From the NCBI GenBank assembly GCA_947487905.1, contig CANLAV010000004.1:1-50182 (forward strand): DNA of 50,182 nucleotides. The letters are read 5' to 3'. This document shows, piece after piece, positions 36,422 through 45,358 of the stretch. A program made the position numbers and the translations under genes. The DNA comes from Bacteroidota bacterium (GTDB taxonomy: Bacteria; Bacteroidota; Bacteroidia; B-17B0; Aurantibacillaceae). Below the pieces are notes generated by a model. The model searched no databases, was not told the DNA's origin, and saw only the letters and a list, made by a program, of their open reading frames with translations. How positions within the stretch are numbered: position 1 is the first letter of the stretch; each line of letters starts with the position of its first letter.

Positions 36422-38236
36422 ATGAAAAAACAAATACTAACATTATTAACAGTAGGAGCGGCAAGCTCAATGTTTGCTCAGTTACCTGTAGGGACTGCTC
36501 CTCAAAACAAAAAAGCAATATTAGAAGAATTCACTGGAATTCACTGCGGATATTGTCCAGATGGTCATTATATCGCTAATGTAATACAAGCGTCAGATCC
36601 TGCGAACACAGTATTAATCAATATTCACTCTGGTAGTTTTGCAAATGCTGCAGTAGGTGAACCGGATTTAAAAACGGCAATTGGTACTGCTATTGATTTA
36701 ATGCCAGGAAACGGAATTACAGGGTATCCTGCTGGAACGATGAATAGAAGCGTATTAACAGGAACAGCTATGGCTGGAGGAAGAGGAAACTGGGCTGCTT
36801 GGGCAACATCGGTTAAAACTCAAACAGCATATTGCAACGTTGCGGTTCAAGGAAATGTAGACGCGGTTACAAGAGTATTAACATATACTGCACAAGTATA
36901 TTATACTTCTAATAGCCCTGTTTCTACTAACTCTATTACGGTTATGTTATTAGAAAATAAAATTTTAGGAATTCAAGATAATTATGGAACTCCTACTTTA
37001 TATAATGCATCTAACTATAATGCAGATGGAACATATAATCATAATCACGTATTACGTGCAGGCTTAACAGCGGGTAATTTTGGAATTACAGTTCCAGTAA
37101 CTACTTCTGGAACTACGTTTTCTACAACTGGAACGTATACAATACCTGCTACTTATGGAGCTACAGGCAAAGAAAATCCGTGTTTGTTAGGAAATATCGA
37201 GCTAGCAGCATTTGTTACAGAAACAGATAGAAAAACAATAAATGGCTCTTATGGACCAGTTGCTATTACGAATATTGCTAACTCAAGAGATGCATCTTTA
37301 AGCAATATTGTTGCTGACAACGAAACATGTGCTGGAAACTTGCAACCAACAAAGTTTAGATTAGTAAATAATGGAAGCGCAAACATTACTTCTGCTACTA
37401 TCTCTTATGGAATAGTTGGCGGTACAACGCCTTCTTACAGTTTTTCAGGGAACTTAGCTCCATTTACTCAAACGGTGATTACATTACCAGGGTATGCATT
37501 TACAGCGGCAGCAACAAATACATTAAGCATTGTTGTTACTGGAGTTAATGGAAGCACGGATCAAAATCCTGCAAACAATTTATTAACAAAATCTATTCCT
37601 TTAACAACAAAAATCTCTAACGGATTGAATTTAAAAATGGACTTTACACAAGATCGTTATGGTTCTGAATTAACTTGGGAAGTTCGTGACGAAGTTTCTA
37701 ATACTTTAATTGCATCTGGCGGACCTTATGCTGATTTAGCAGCTACTGGAATTTTACTTCACACAGTTCCATTTACAGTTGCTCCAAACAAATGTTATAA
37801 AGTAGTTGTAAACGATTCTTATGGAGATGGATTTAATTCTGGATATGGTGCAGGTAAATATCAAATAATCGCTAATCCAGCAGTTATCTTCACAATGAGC
37901 GGAGTAATGGGAGCTCAAGATATTAAACTGTTTAAAACAGCTTCAAGTGCAACTGGAATTAACGAGCAAAACTCAAATATTGCAAATATTTCGGTTTATC
38001 CTAGTCCAGCAAAAAATGCAGCATCATTATCTTTAGATTTATTGCAAAATGAATCTATTTCAGTAAATGTTGTAAATGCAATCGGACAAGTTGTTTATAC
38101 TGATGCATTAACTAATTTATCAGCAGGAAATCATGTTGTGAATTTCAATACTGAGAATTGGGCAAGCGGCGTATACAGTATTAATGTTTCTTCTACAAAC
38201 GGAACATCTAATATTAAATTAGTAGTTAGTAAATAA
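36422..38236 (+). CDS. Omp28-like T9SS cargo with thioredoxin-like CxxC
   Basis: The 604-residue protein has a signal peptide ending at SMFAQ (about 20). An Omp28-like domain (about 25-280) opens with LEEFTGIHCGYCPDGH, where Cys42 and Cys45 form a thioredoxin-like CxxC. A CARDB-like beta domain follows (about 290-390), then a segment with YGDGFNSGYG (about 460-475) and a type A T9SS sorting domain from about 519 (ISVYPSPAKN). Omp28 relatives are outer membrane or surface proteins. Redox activity is suggested by the motif only. A strong terminator follows, so this ends the transcript begun at 35641. Confidence 0.85.
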   Translation: MKKQILTLLTVGAASSMFAQLPVGTAPQNKKAILEEFTGIHCGYCPDGHYIANVIQASDPANTVLINIHSGSFANAAVGEPDLKTAIGTAIDLMPGNGITGYPAGTMNRSVLTGTAMAGGRGNWAAWATSVKTQTAYCNVAVQGNVDAVTRVLTYTAQVYYTSNSPVSTNSITVMLLENKILGIQDNYGTPTLYNASNYNADGTYNHNHVLRAGLTAGNFGITVPVTTSGTTFSTTGTYTIPATYGATGKENPCLLGNIELAAFVTETDRKTINGSYGPVAITNIANSRDASLSNIVADNETCAGNLQPTKFRLVNNGSANITSATISYGIVGGTTPSYSFSGNLAPFTQTVITLPGYAFTAAATNTLSIVVTGVNGSTDQNPANNLLTKSIPLTTKISNGLNLKMDFTQDRYGSELTWEVRDEVSNTLIASGGPYADLAATGILLHTVPFTVAPNKCYKVVVNDSYGDGFNSGYGAGKYQIIANPAVIFTMSGVMGAQDIKLFKTASSATGINEQNSNIANISVYPSPAKNAASLSLDLLQNESISVNVVNAIGQVVYTDALTNLSAGNHVVNFNTENWASGVYSINVSSTNGTSNIKLVVSK

Positions 38237-38253
38237 TCATTGTACTTTAGTTT

Positions 38254-38281
38254 AAAAAGGTTGGCAATTGCCAACCTTTTT
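38254..38281. terminator. Intrinsic terminator, perfect palindrome
   Basis: AAAAAGGTTGGCAA is followed directly by its complement TTGCCAACCTTTTT and more T residues. It is 18 bases after the Omp28-like gene. Confidence 0.9.
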
Positions 38282-38320
38282 TGTTTTCTTTAAAATCTGC
38301 ACAACTCATTTTAATTAATT

Positions 38321-39037
38321 ATGAAAAAAAAATTTTATATTAAAAAACAAATAGCTCTATGTTTAGTAGGTTTGATTTTGTTTATTAATGGCAAGGCTCA
38401 AAGCTATTCATTTAGTCCAGGAAAGATTTATATCGCTGTGGTAGATACTAGCAAGTTAAATTATAATGGAATAGAAATACAAAACACCGGATCCACTAAT
38501 TTAAATTTTACATGGGAACTTCTGTCAAAAGATACATTAATTGATTCAGAATTTGATTTATGCAATAGTGGTATATGTTTTAATAATTTACCTTACAATG
38601 GCGTGATGCCTACCATACTGCCAGGACAAATAGGATTTTTAAAAATGCACATGTTTTCAGGAAGAACATTAGGTATTAACACAATTAAATATGTATTAAA
38701 AAACGCCCTTTTATCAACGGTTGATACATTAACGTTTATTATCAATGTTGGTAACCCAACAGGATTGAAACCTCTAGATAATAATAACGTGAAGTCCTTC
38801 ACTTATCCAAACCCTTCTCAAGATTTTGCCACTATTAAGTTCAGTAAACAAATGCCTTTAGAGGTTGGTTTAAAATTGGTAGACCCGTCAGGAAAAGTAG
38901 TATATGATAATTGCGCACAAAAAGTTTTAAATCAAGAAATAAGGATTGATATCACTGATTTTATTTCAGGGTACTATTATATTCAGATTGAGACGAATGA
39001 CTTACTTTTAAAAGATAAATTGATTATCAGTAAATAA
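38321..39037 (+). CDS. T9SS type A cargo protein with beta-sandwich
   Basis: The 238-residue protein has an N-terminal hydrophobic signal segment ending near GKAQ (about 27). A domain of about 130 residues follows, with IQNTGSTNLNFTWELLS and a DLCNSGICF cysteine pair. A type A sorting domain closes it (TYPNPSQDFATIKF, then GYYYIQIET). The globular part looks like the bacterial surface Ig-like folds that follow an N-terminal NTG motif. The function is unknown. A hairpin follows at 39061. Confidence 0.8.
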   Translation: MKKKFYIKKQIALCLVGLILFINGKAQSYSFSPGKIYIAVVDTSKLNYNGIEIQNTGSTNLNFTWELLSKDTLIDSEFDLCNSGICFNNLPYNGVMPTILPGQIGFLKMHMFSGRTLGINTIKYVLKNALLSTVDTLTFIINVGNPTGLKPLDNNNVKSFTYPNPSQDFATIKFSKQMPLEVGLKLVDPSGKVVYDNCAQKVLNQEIRIDITDFISGYYYIQIETNDLLLKDKLIISK

Positions 39038-39052
39038 TACTGCAAAATATCT

Positions 39053-39060
39053 TATTTTTG
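39053..39060 (+). promoter_or_regulatory. Possible -7 element before the second Omp28-like gene
   Basis: TATTTTTG fits TAnnTTTG and ends a 17-base stretch (39044-39060) identical to the one before tRNA-Cys. It directly abuts the hairpin at 39061, so transcripts would start inside or just before the stem. Confidence 0.4.
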
Positions 39061-39089
39061 TAAGAGGTTGGTATTTTGCCAGCCTCTTA
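39061..39089 (+). terminator. Hairpin between two T9SS cargo genes
   Basis: An 11-bp stem (TAAGAGGTTGG with CCAGCCTCTTA, one G-T pair) with a 7-base loop is followed by TTATTTTTA. It is most simply the terminator of the gene at 38321. Confidence 0.75.
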
Positions 39090-39101
39090 TTATTTTTAGA
39101 T

Positions 39102-41198
39102 ATGCGTAATAAATTCATAGCACTCACCCTAACTATTATTTCTTATTTTTCTGTTAATGCACAAACGCTTTATTCGGAAAGGTTTAATATACTTACTTTA
39201 AATACGGGCACATACAGTGCGTCTAGTGTTATCCAAACGTATTTGTATAAAGATGTTCCGAGCGGAATGTTTACTATTAACAATGGATTAAAAACGGCGG
39301 ATACTTTATCTGGCAATTACCCATTCAGAGCACCTGGACAAAAACAAAAGGCATTTTTATCTTATAAACAAGCTAATCAAACAGATACTTTTGCTGTTTC
39401 TACATCCTGGTTAAAACCAACAGGTGTAGCCGATGCTTGGTTAATTACACCAACAATCAATTCAATTGCAGCTAATAGTGTTTTAATGTGGGATGCAATG
39501 TCTCCTGATGCCACAAACTTGGATGGGTATGAAATTTACATAACAACAAATACGTCTTCTATTCCTGTTGTGGGCGACTTTTCTGCGGCAAACAAAGTGT
39601 TTAATATATCTGCAGAAAAAAACACATGGCAAACGCGAGGATTATCTTTAGCGGCTTATGCAGGCCAAAACATTCGTATAGCTTTTCGTAATAACTCTAC
39701 AGACAAATACCAGTTGTGGATAGACGATATTATTGTAAAGAACATTACTAACGGTTATGATGCTAGTACAATAATAAACAATACCTATAAATATTCTACG
39801 GTCGGAATTTCAAATATCATTTCTGCAACATTTAAAAATAATGGTTTTAAACCAATTACATCATTACAAATAAACTATAAGGTTGGTTCTAACCCTACAA
39901 TTAGTGAATCTCAAACACTATCGTCTCCGCTTTCTTATTTAGATAGTAAACAAGTAAATTTTTCGGTTCCATATATTACATCCACACCAGCCTATAATTC
40001 ATTAAAAATTTGGGTAACGTTAATTAACGGTTTTGCGGATCAGCAAAATAGTAATGATACCATCTCTGGTTCATTAATCATTTCAAGTAGCTTGCCACCG
40101 AAGAAAGTGCTCGTTGAGAGCTTTACTGGTTCGTGGTGTGGCTGGTGTCCTGACGGCCAATTAAAACTCGCAGATGTTGCTTTAACAAATACGAATGTTG
40201 TTGTTGCATCATTTCATAACGATGATAATATGAGTACTGTTTCGGGAGAAAATCTTATGACTGATTATGCCACTGTTTTTCCCTCGGCTACGATAGACCA
40301 ATATCTGCTTCCGGGAAACTTGGAAGTTTCAGTTGAACGAAATAATTGGAATACTTATATTTCTCAGCGACAAGCAATGTTGGTTCCTGCAAGTGTTTCA
40401 TTAACTGCCATTAATTACAATGCATCAACACGTGTAATCACTGCATCGGTTTCATCTTCGTTTTTAGCTGATGTAAAGGGAGATTATCGTTTGAATTTAT
40501 ACATTAAAGAAAATAATGTGTTTGGTGCGATTGCTGATAGTTTGCTAGATAATGGTTGGAATCAATATAGTTTTTTATATAATATTCCTTCCTCTCCTTA
40601 TTATCAGCATGGAAATTATTTAAATCCAACAACATTTATTATGGGATCTAATAGATACAAACACCAGTATGTTATTGATACCATGTTAAGCGGTTCTTAT
40701 GGTGTTTCCGGTATTATTCCACTGAGTGGATCTACAATCGGACAAACTTATACCAAACCTTACACCTATACGTTAACATTACCAACAGGAACGGAATATA
40801 GATACAATGAAGATAATATTTATTTAATAGGTGTATTAACCGAATTTGATATTGATTCTAAAAAGCGAGCAGTTATTAATGTAGCTGAGAAAAAATTAAC
40901 AGCATCGCCGGAAGTTGTCGGCATTAAAGAGCAGCCAAAGAAAGAATTTCATTTAAATATATTTCCTAATCCAACAACAAGCCTTTGCTATTTAAACTAT
41001 GATTTAACTAAAGAATCAGAAGTAACCGTTTCTGTATTTAATATGTTAGGGGAATTAGTTTATTCAGAAGTGAGTTATAAAAATGCAGGAAACGTATCTC
41101 ATGAATTATCAATAAATAATTTAATGCAAGGTAATTATAGCGTTGAGGTTTTAATCAATGGGTTTAAAACAGTGAAAAAATTAACAGTAATTAAATAG
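39102..41198 (+). CDS. Choice-of-anchor J / Omp28-like T9SS cargo with CxxC
   Basis: The 698-residue protein has a signal peptide ending at VNAQ (about 20). A cleaved-adhesin/choice-of-anchor J domain follows (about 22-210), with AWLITPTI and YQLWIDDIIV. A CARDB-like linker leads to an Omp28-like domain opening with VESFTGSWCGWCPDG, where Cys346 and Cys349 form a CxxC. The end is a type A sorting domain from about 620 (LNIFPNPTTS). It is a larger relative of the Omp28-like protein at 36422. hldD starts four bases after its stop codon, so the two may share a transcript. Confidence 0.86.
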   Translation: MRNKFIALTLTIISYFSVNAQTLYSERFNILTLNTGTYSASSVIQTYLYKDVPSGMFTINNGLKTADTLSGNYPFRAPGQKQKAFLSYKQANQTDTFAVSTSWLKPTGVADAWLITPTINSIAANSVLMWDAMSPDATNLDGYEIYITTNTSSIPVVGDFSAANKVFNISAEKNTWQTRGLSLAAYAGQNIRIAFRNNSTDKYQLWIDDIIVKNITNGYDASTIINNTYKYSTVGISNIISATFKNNGFKPITSLQINYKVGSNPTISESQTLSSPLSYLDSKQVNFSVPYITSTPAYNSLKIWVTLINGFADQQNSNDTISGSLIISSSLPPKKVLVESFTGSWCGWCPDGQLKLADVALTNTNVVVASFHNDDNMSTVSGENLMTDYATVFPSATIDQYLLPGNLEVSVERNNWNTYISQRQAMLVPASVSLTAINYNASTRVITASVSSSFLADVKGDYRLNLYIKENNVFGAIADSLLDNGWNQYSFLYNIPSSPYYQHGNYLNPTTFIMGSNRYKHQYVIDTMLSGSYGVSGIIPLSGSTIGQTYTKPYTYTLTLPTGTEYRYNEDNIYLIGVLTEFDIDSKKRAVINVAEKKLTASPEVVGIKEQPKKEFHLNIFPNPTTSLCYLNYDLTKESEVTVSVFNMLGELVYSEVSYKNAGNVSHELSINNLMQGNYSVEVLINGFKTVKKLTVIK

Positions 41199-41202
41199 TA
41201 AA

Positions 41203-42168
41203 ATGATTGTAATTACAGGCGCTGCAGGCTTTATAGGAAGCTGTTTATTATCTAAGTTAAACAGTGAGGGAATTACCGATATTCTATTAGTTGATGATTT
41301 TTCATTTGCGGATAAAAACAAAAACATATTTAATAAAAAGTTTACTAAAACGATAGATCGTTCTAATTTTTTATCTTGGTTTAAAAACAACTCCGATGCG
41401 GTTTCATTCGTTTATCATATTGGGGCAAGAACAGATACGACAGAATTTAATGTTGACATATTTAAAACCTTAAATTTAGATTACACCAAATCTATTTGTA
41501 AATTATGTACTGAAAACAATATTCCTTTAGTGTATGCTTCATCTGCTGCAACATACGGTTTGGGTGAATTTGGATATGATGATGATGAAGAGAAAATCCC
41601 ATTATTGAAACCACTTAATCCTTATGGAGATAGTAAAAACGATTTTGACAAATGGGCAATTTCACAAAATGAAATGCCATCAAAGTGGGTGGGATTTAAA
41701 TTTTTTAATGTTTATGGTCCTAATGAATTTCATAAATCAAGAATGGCTTCTGTTATTTTTCACTCTTATAATCAAATACAAGATAAAGGATTTGTAAAAT
41801 TATTTAGATCCCATAATCCAAATTATATAGATGGTGGGCAATTGCGCGATTTTATTTATGTAAAAGATTTAGTAGAGGTTTTATTTTTTAGTTATACAAG
41901 TAATTTAAATAATGGAATTTATAATTTAGGAAGTGGAAAAGCACGTACGTTTTTAGATTTAGCAACTGCCACATTTAAGGCATTAAATAAATCAGTAAAC
42001 ATTGAATATATTGATACCCCAATTGATATTAGAGACAAATATCAATATTTTACAGAGGCTAACATGGTTAAATTAGTGCATCAGGGTTATAATAAACCTT
42101 TTACTAGCTTAGAAGAAGGCGTTACAGATTATGTAACAAATTACCTAGATGGGCATCGTTATTTTTAA
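41203..42168 (+). CDS. hldD: ADP-L-glycero-D-manno-heptose 6-epimerase
   Basis: The 321-residue short-chain dehydrogenase has the NAD(P)-binding TGAAGFIGS at 5-13, HIGARTDTTE, YASSAATYG and the catalytic pair Tyr141/Lys145 in NPYGDSKNDFD. FNVYGPNEFHKSRMASV and QLRDFIYVKD are specific to HldD. It turns ADP-D-glycero-heptose into the L-glycero form used in the LPS inner core. A heptosyltransferase-like gene lies 1.7 kb away. Its last 47 bases overlap the converging UbiA-like gene. Confidence 0.93.
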   Translation: MIVITGAAGFIGSCLLSKLNSEGITDILLVDDFSFADKNKNIFNKKFTKTIDRSNFLSWFKNNSDAVSFVYHIGARTDTTEFNVDIFKTLNLDYTKSICKLCTENNIPLVYASSAATYGLGEFGYDDDEEKIPLLKPLNPYGDSKNDFDKWAISQNEMPSKWVGFKFFNVYGPNEFHKSRMASVIFHSYNQIQDKGFVKLFRSHNPNYIDGGQLRDFIYVKDLVEVLFFSYTSNLNNGIYNLGSGKARTFLDLATATFKALNKSVNIEYIDTPIDIRDKYQYFTEANMVKLVHQGYNKPFTSLEEGVTDYVTNYLDGHRYF

Positions 42169-43000
42169 TGATAAAATAAAATACAACTCCTTGTAGTATT
42201 AGTAATCCATCAACCCATAAATAAAAATAAAAACGGTGGTGTTTTTCTTTACTAATTAAAACAGTTATGACGCTAATAATAAATATTGACATCATGGCTA
42301 TGAGTAAATAAATGTTTTCTGTAAAGGCATAGAATGAAAACCCTGCTATAATTAATATTATTAAGCAAATTATTTTTGTGATTATAATTCCAAATCGATT
42401 AGCGTATGTATTGACGCCATTTATAAAGTCACCCATACTATCCTTTATATCAAATAAAATGCACAATACTGAAATAAAACAAAATTGTGCAATTAAGAAA
42501 AATGCACTGTGGCATGTTAGAATATTATTTTCGATCAGCGGAACCGCAGCGCAACTAATGACCCAAATAATTGAAATAATGAATGGCTTTAAGTATCCAT
42601 GTTTTCTTATGTTAAAAGGCGGTAAATAGTAAAATGTAGATATTAATTCGGCGATAACCATAATAGAAATGGAGGTTGCACTTAGCGAATTACATAAAAA
42701 CAAAACTGTAATAAAAGCTAGCCCAACACTGAGGAGTAACGGTTTTTTATGCTTTACTAGCCATTTTGATCGTTCGCTATTTAAGTTAGTTTGATTAACC
42801 AAATAACCACGTTGTACATTATATTGTAGGTAAGTAGATAAAAAAACAAATGCTAAATATGAAGTGTTATTATAATTTACAGGAATTGAGAACACAGCGT
42901 ATGTTACAATAACTTGTGCTAAGGCACACACGGAAATAAATACATTAGCGTAAACCAATGTTTTAAAAATAGAATGAGATATAATTTGATTAATTTTCAA
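42122..43000 (-). CDS. UbiA-like integral membrane protein lacking the first Asp motif
   Basis: The 292-residue protein has about eight or nine membrane segments and an overall plan like UbiA prenyltransferases. YYLPPFNIRKHGYLKPF lies at about 124-140 and FDIKDSMGD at 183-191 resembles the second Asp-rich motif (Asp184, Asp187, Asp191). The place of the first motif, normally NDxxDxxxD, reads YNVQRGYLVNQ at 60-70 with no Asp. It may therefore not be an active prenyltransferase, or may have a different substrate. It overlaps the TatD-type gene by 11 bases, which suggests co-translation, and overlaps hldD at the 3' end. Confidence 0.68.
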   Translation of the reverse strand: MKINQIISHSIFKTLVYANVFISVCALAQVIVTYAVFSIPVNYNNTSYLAFVFLSTYLQYNVQRGYLVNQTNLNSERSKWLVKHKKPLLLSVGLAFITVLFLCNSLSATSISIMVIAELISTFYYLPPFNIRKHGYLKPFIISIIWVISCAAVPLIENNILTCHSAFFLIAQFCFISVLCILFDIKDSMGDFINGVNTYANRFGIIITKIICLIILIIAGFSFYAFTENIYLLIAMMSIFIISVITVLISKEKHHRFYFYLWVDGLLILQGVVFYFIIKNNDAHLGNLLHNL

Positions 43001-43754
43001 AAATATAGCTTGCGTTTTTGGTTGTAATATGTTGCACTTCTTCTATAGATATGTTTTTTATATCTGCTACTTTTTGTGCAATTAGAGGAATGTATGAACT
43101 TTCATTTCTTTTGCCACGATGAGGCATAGGCGCTAAATAAGGTGCGTCTGTTTCCAAAACAATATCTTCAATACTTATGGATTCTAATACTTTATCAAGT
43201 CCTGAATTTTTAAATGTGACTACACCTCCAATACCAAGCTTGAAATGTTTTAATGCTAAAATTTTTTCAGCTTGTTCAATAGTTCCGCTAAAGCAATGAA
43301 ATATGCCTTTTGGTAATGTTTTGTATGAATTAAGAATCGAATAAATTTCGTCAAATGCATTTCTACAATGAATAACAATACTGTAGTTGTATGTTAGAGC
43401 CCAATCAATTTGTTTTTTGAAAGCAATTTCTTGTTCATTTAAAAATGTTTTATCCCAGTATAAATCTATTCCAATTTCACCAATAGCAGCAAATTTTCTT
43501 TTATCTAGCCAGCTTTCTATGATGGCTAATTCTTCAAGGTAGTTTTCTTTTACGGAACAAGGATGAAGCCCCATCATGGCAAAACAGTTTTCAGGAAATT
43601 CCTTTTCTAATTGTAACATGCCATCAATACTTGTAGAATCAACGTTGGGTAAATAGAGTTTTGTTATTCCTTTGGTAATTGAATTTTTTATAATTTCATT
43701 TCTATCGGGATTAAATTCTTCCGAATATAAATGTGTGTGTGTGTCAATAAACAT
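42990..43754 (-). CDS. TatD-family metal-dependent hydrolase
   Basis: The 254-residue TIM-barrel protein has the metal ligands His6 and His8 (DTHTHL), Glu in IGEIGID, His in IVIHCRNA, His in FHCFSGT and Asp in LETDAPYLAP. TatD proteins are 3'-exonucleases or DNases on single-stranded or damaged DNA. Length is normal. It is divergent from the GT9 gene and leads the UbiA-like gene. Confidence 0.92.
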   Translation of the reverse strand: MFIDTHTHLYSEEFNPDRNEIIKNSITKGITKLYLPNVDSTSIDGMLQLEKEFPENCFAMMGLHPCSVKENYLEELAIIESWLDKRKFAAIGEIGIDLYWDKTFLNEQEIAFKKQIDWALTYNYSIVIHCRNAFDEIYSILNSYKTLPKGIFHCFSGTIEQAEKILALKHFKLGIGGVVTFKNSGLDKVLESISIEDIVLETDAPYLAPMPHRGKRNESSYIPLIAQKVADIKNISIEEVQHITTKNASYIFEN

Positions 43755-43761
43755 TATTTAC

Positions 43762-43769
43762 TATTTTTG
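43762..43769 (+). promoter_or_regulatory. -7 promoter element of the GT9 gene
   Basis: TATTTTTG fits TAnnTTTG in the 77-base divergent gap before the GT9 start at 43832. It lies only eight bases before the TatD-type gene's ATG on the other strand. Confidence 0.45.
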
Positions 43770-43831
43770 TATGTAAATTTACTAATCATAGAATAACTAT
43801 TTATGTTATTCTAATTAATTTCATAATAAAA

Positions 43832-44794
43832 TTGAAAGTTTTAATTGTTAGGTTTAGTTCTATTGGCGATATTATTTTGACAACTCCTGTTGTGAGATGT
43901 TTAAAACAACAAGTAGATAATATTGAAATTCATTATCTAACAAAAAATAATTTTATTTCGGTTATAGAAAACAACCCATACATTGATAAAATCCACACAA
44001 TTGGGAATGATTTAAAAAGCCTAAAGCCTTTGTTAAAGCAGGAAAATTTTGACCTTATAATTGACTTGCACCATAATGTAAGAACCCTAAGATTAAAGTA
44101 TGTTTTAGGTAAAAAAAGTGTTTCATTCAATAAGCTTAATTGGAAAAAATTTTTAATCACAACATTTAAAATAAATACATTACCAAAACAACACATTGTA
44201 GATCGCTATTTAGAAACTATTAAATTTTTAGGTGTTGTAAATGATAATAAGGGGCTTGAGTATTTTATTTCAAATAAAGATGAAGTTGAATTAGAGCCTA
44301 TTTTTCCAGCTCATTTTTTAAATGGATATTATGCTTTGGTAATCGGAGGATCTTATTTTACAAAACAAATTCCTCTTAATAAACTAAAAGAAATTTGTGC
44401 AAAAAGCACGTTACCGTTAGTTTTACTTGGAGGAAAGGAAGATGCGACCGCTGCTGAAACGTTGCATAATTTGTTTCCGACCCAAACGTTAAATATGTGT
44501 GGTAAGATGCGTTTAAATCAATCTGCTTCAATTATTAAACAGTCAAAAAAAGTCATAACATCTGATACTGGATTGATGCACATTGCTGTAGCTTATAAAA
44601 AGGATATTATATCTATTTGGGGTAATACCATTCCTGAATTTGGAATGGGCCCATACATGGCAGGAGATGATTCACAGATAGTTGAAGTCAATCATTTATC
44701 ATGTAGACCGTGTTCAAAGTTAGGATATAGAAAATGTCCAAAAGGCCATTTTAAATGCATGAATGAAATTGATTTAAGCGCAATTAATCTTTAG
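43832..44794 (+). CDS. Glycosyltransferase family 9 (heptosyltransferase-like)
   Basis: The 320-residue GT-B protein begins MKVLIVRFSSIGDIILTTPV, the hallmark N-terminus of ADP-heptose:LPS heptosyltransferases. It has the C-terminal nucleotide-sugar region with GGKEDATAAE, SDTGLMHIAVAYKK and a closing cysteine pair region CRPCSKLGYRKCPKGHFKC. The start codon is TTG at 43832, since no ATG or GTG fits this conserved start. It probably adds heptose to LPS core on the cytoplasmic face, in line with hldD nearby. The last 11 bases overlap the converging thioesterase gene. Confidence 0.88.
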   Translation: MKVLIVRFSSIGDIILTTPVVRCLKQQVDNIEIHYLTKNNFISVIENNPYIDKIHTIGNDLKSLKPLLKQENFDLIIDLHHNVRTLRLKYVLGKKSVSFNKLNWKKFLITTFKINTLPKQHIVDRYLETIKFLGVVNDNKGLEYFISNKDEVELEPIFPAHFLNGYYALVIGGSYFTKQIPLNKLKEICAKSTLPLVLLGGKEDATAAETLHNLFPTQTLNMCGKMRLNQSASIIKQSKKVITSDTGLMHIAVAYKKDIISIWGNTIPEFGMGPYMAGDDSQIVEVNHLSCRPCSKLGYRKCPKGHFKCMNEIDLSAINL

Positions 44795-45299
44795 TAAATA
44801 ACGCTTTTAATTCAGTCGCATCATCTGGCTTCATTCTACCTCCTAAAATTAATGAGAGTTGACGTCTGCGTAAAGCACCATCAAATCTTTTTTTCTCTTC
44901 CTCGGTTTCTGGTATCAGTTCAGGAACATGGAGCGGAGAACCGTTTTGATCAATGGCAACAAACGTAAAAATAGCTTCATTACATTTTGTTTTATTTCCT
45001 GTTATTCTATCTTCTACAAATACATCAATAAATACTTCCATACTACTTGTAAATGCACGAGATACTTTTGCTTCTAATGTTACCACTGAATTCTTTGAGA
45101 TAGGATTATCAAATGAAACGTGATTAATAGATGCGGTTACAACCACTCTTCCTGAATGTCGGCCTGCCGCAATCGCAGATGTAATATCCATCCATTGTAA
45201 CAGTTTACCACCAAATAAATTTCCAATATGATTAGTATCATTCGGTAAAACAACCTCTGTGTTTATAGTTAATGACTCTTTTGCTGTTTTTGCTTTCAT
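44784..45299 (-). CDS. Acyl-CoA thioesterase (hotdog fold)
   Basis: The 171-residue single hotdog-domain protein has the thioesterase pattern PNDTNHIGNLFGGKLLQWMD at about 19-38, then FDNPISKNSVVTLEAKVSR and a TFVAID strand. It resembles YciA/ACOT-type acyl-CoA hydrolases, which cleave acyl-CoA to the free acid. The Arg/Lys-rich C-terminal tail is common in Bacteroidota members. It is divergent from the HemJ-like gene. Confidence 0.88.
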   Translation of the reverse strand: MKAKTAKESLTINTEVVLPNDTNHIGNLFGGKLLQWMDITSAIAAGRHSGRVVVTASINHVSFDNPISKNSVVTLEAKVSRAFTSSMEVFIDVFVEDRITGNKTKCNEAIFTFVAIDQNGSPLHVPELIPETEEEKKRFDGALRRRQLSLILGGRMKPDDATELKALFTKD

Positions 45300-45333
45300 A
45301 AAAAGTGTTATTTAAATGTGATGGTAAAAATAC

Positions 45334-45341
45334 TACCTTTG
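45334..45341 (+). promoter_or_regulatory. -7 promoter element of the HemJ-like gene
   Basis: TACCTTTG fits TAnnTTTG and lies 17 bases before the ATG at 45359. Its position also argues against a translation start at the upstream in-frame ATG at 45305. Confidence 0.5.
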
Positions 45342-45358
45342 TTGCAAATAAAATCATT

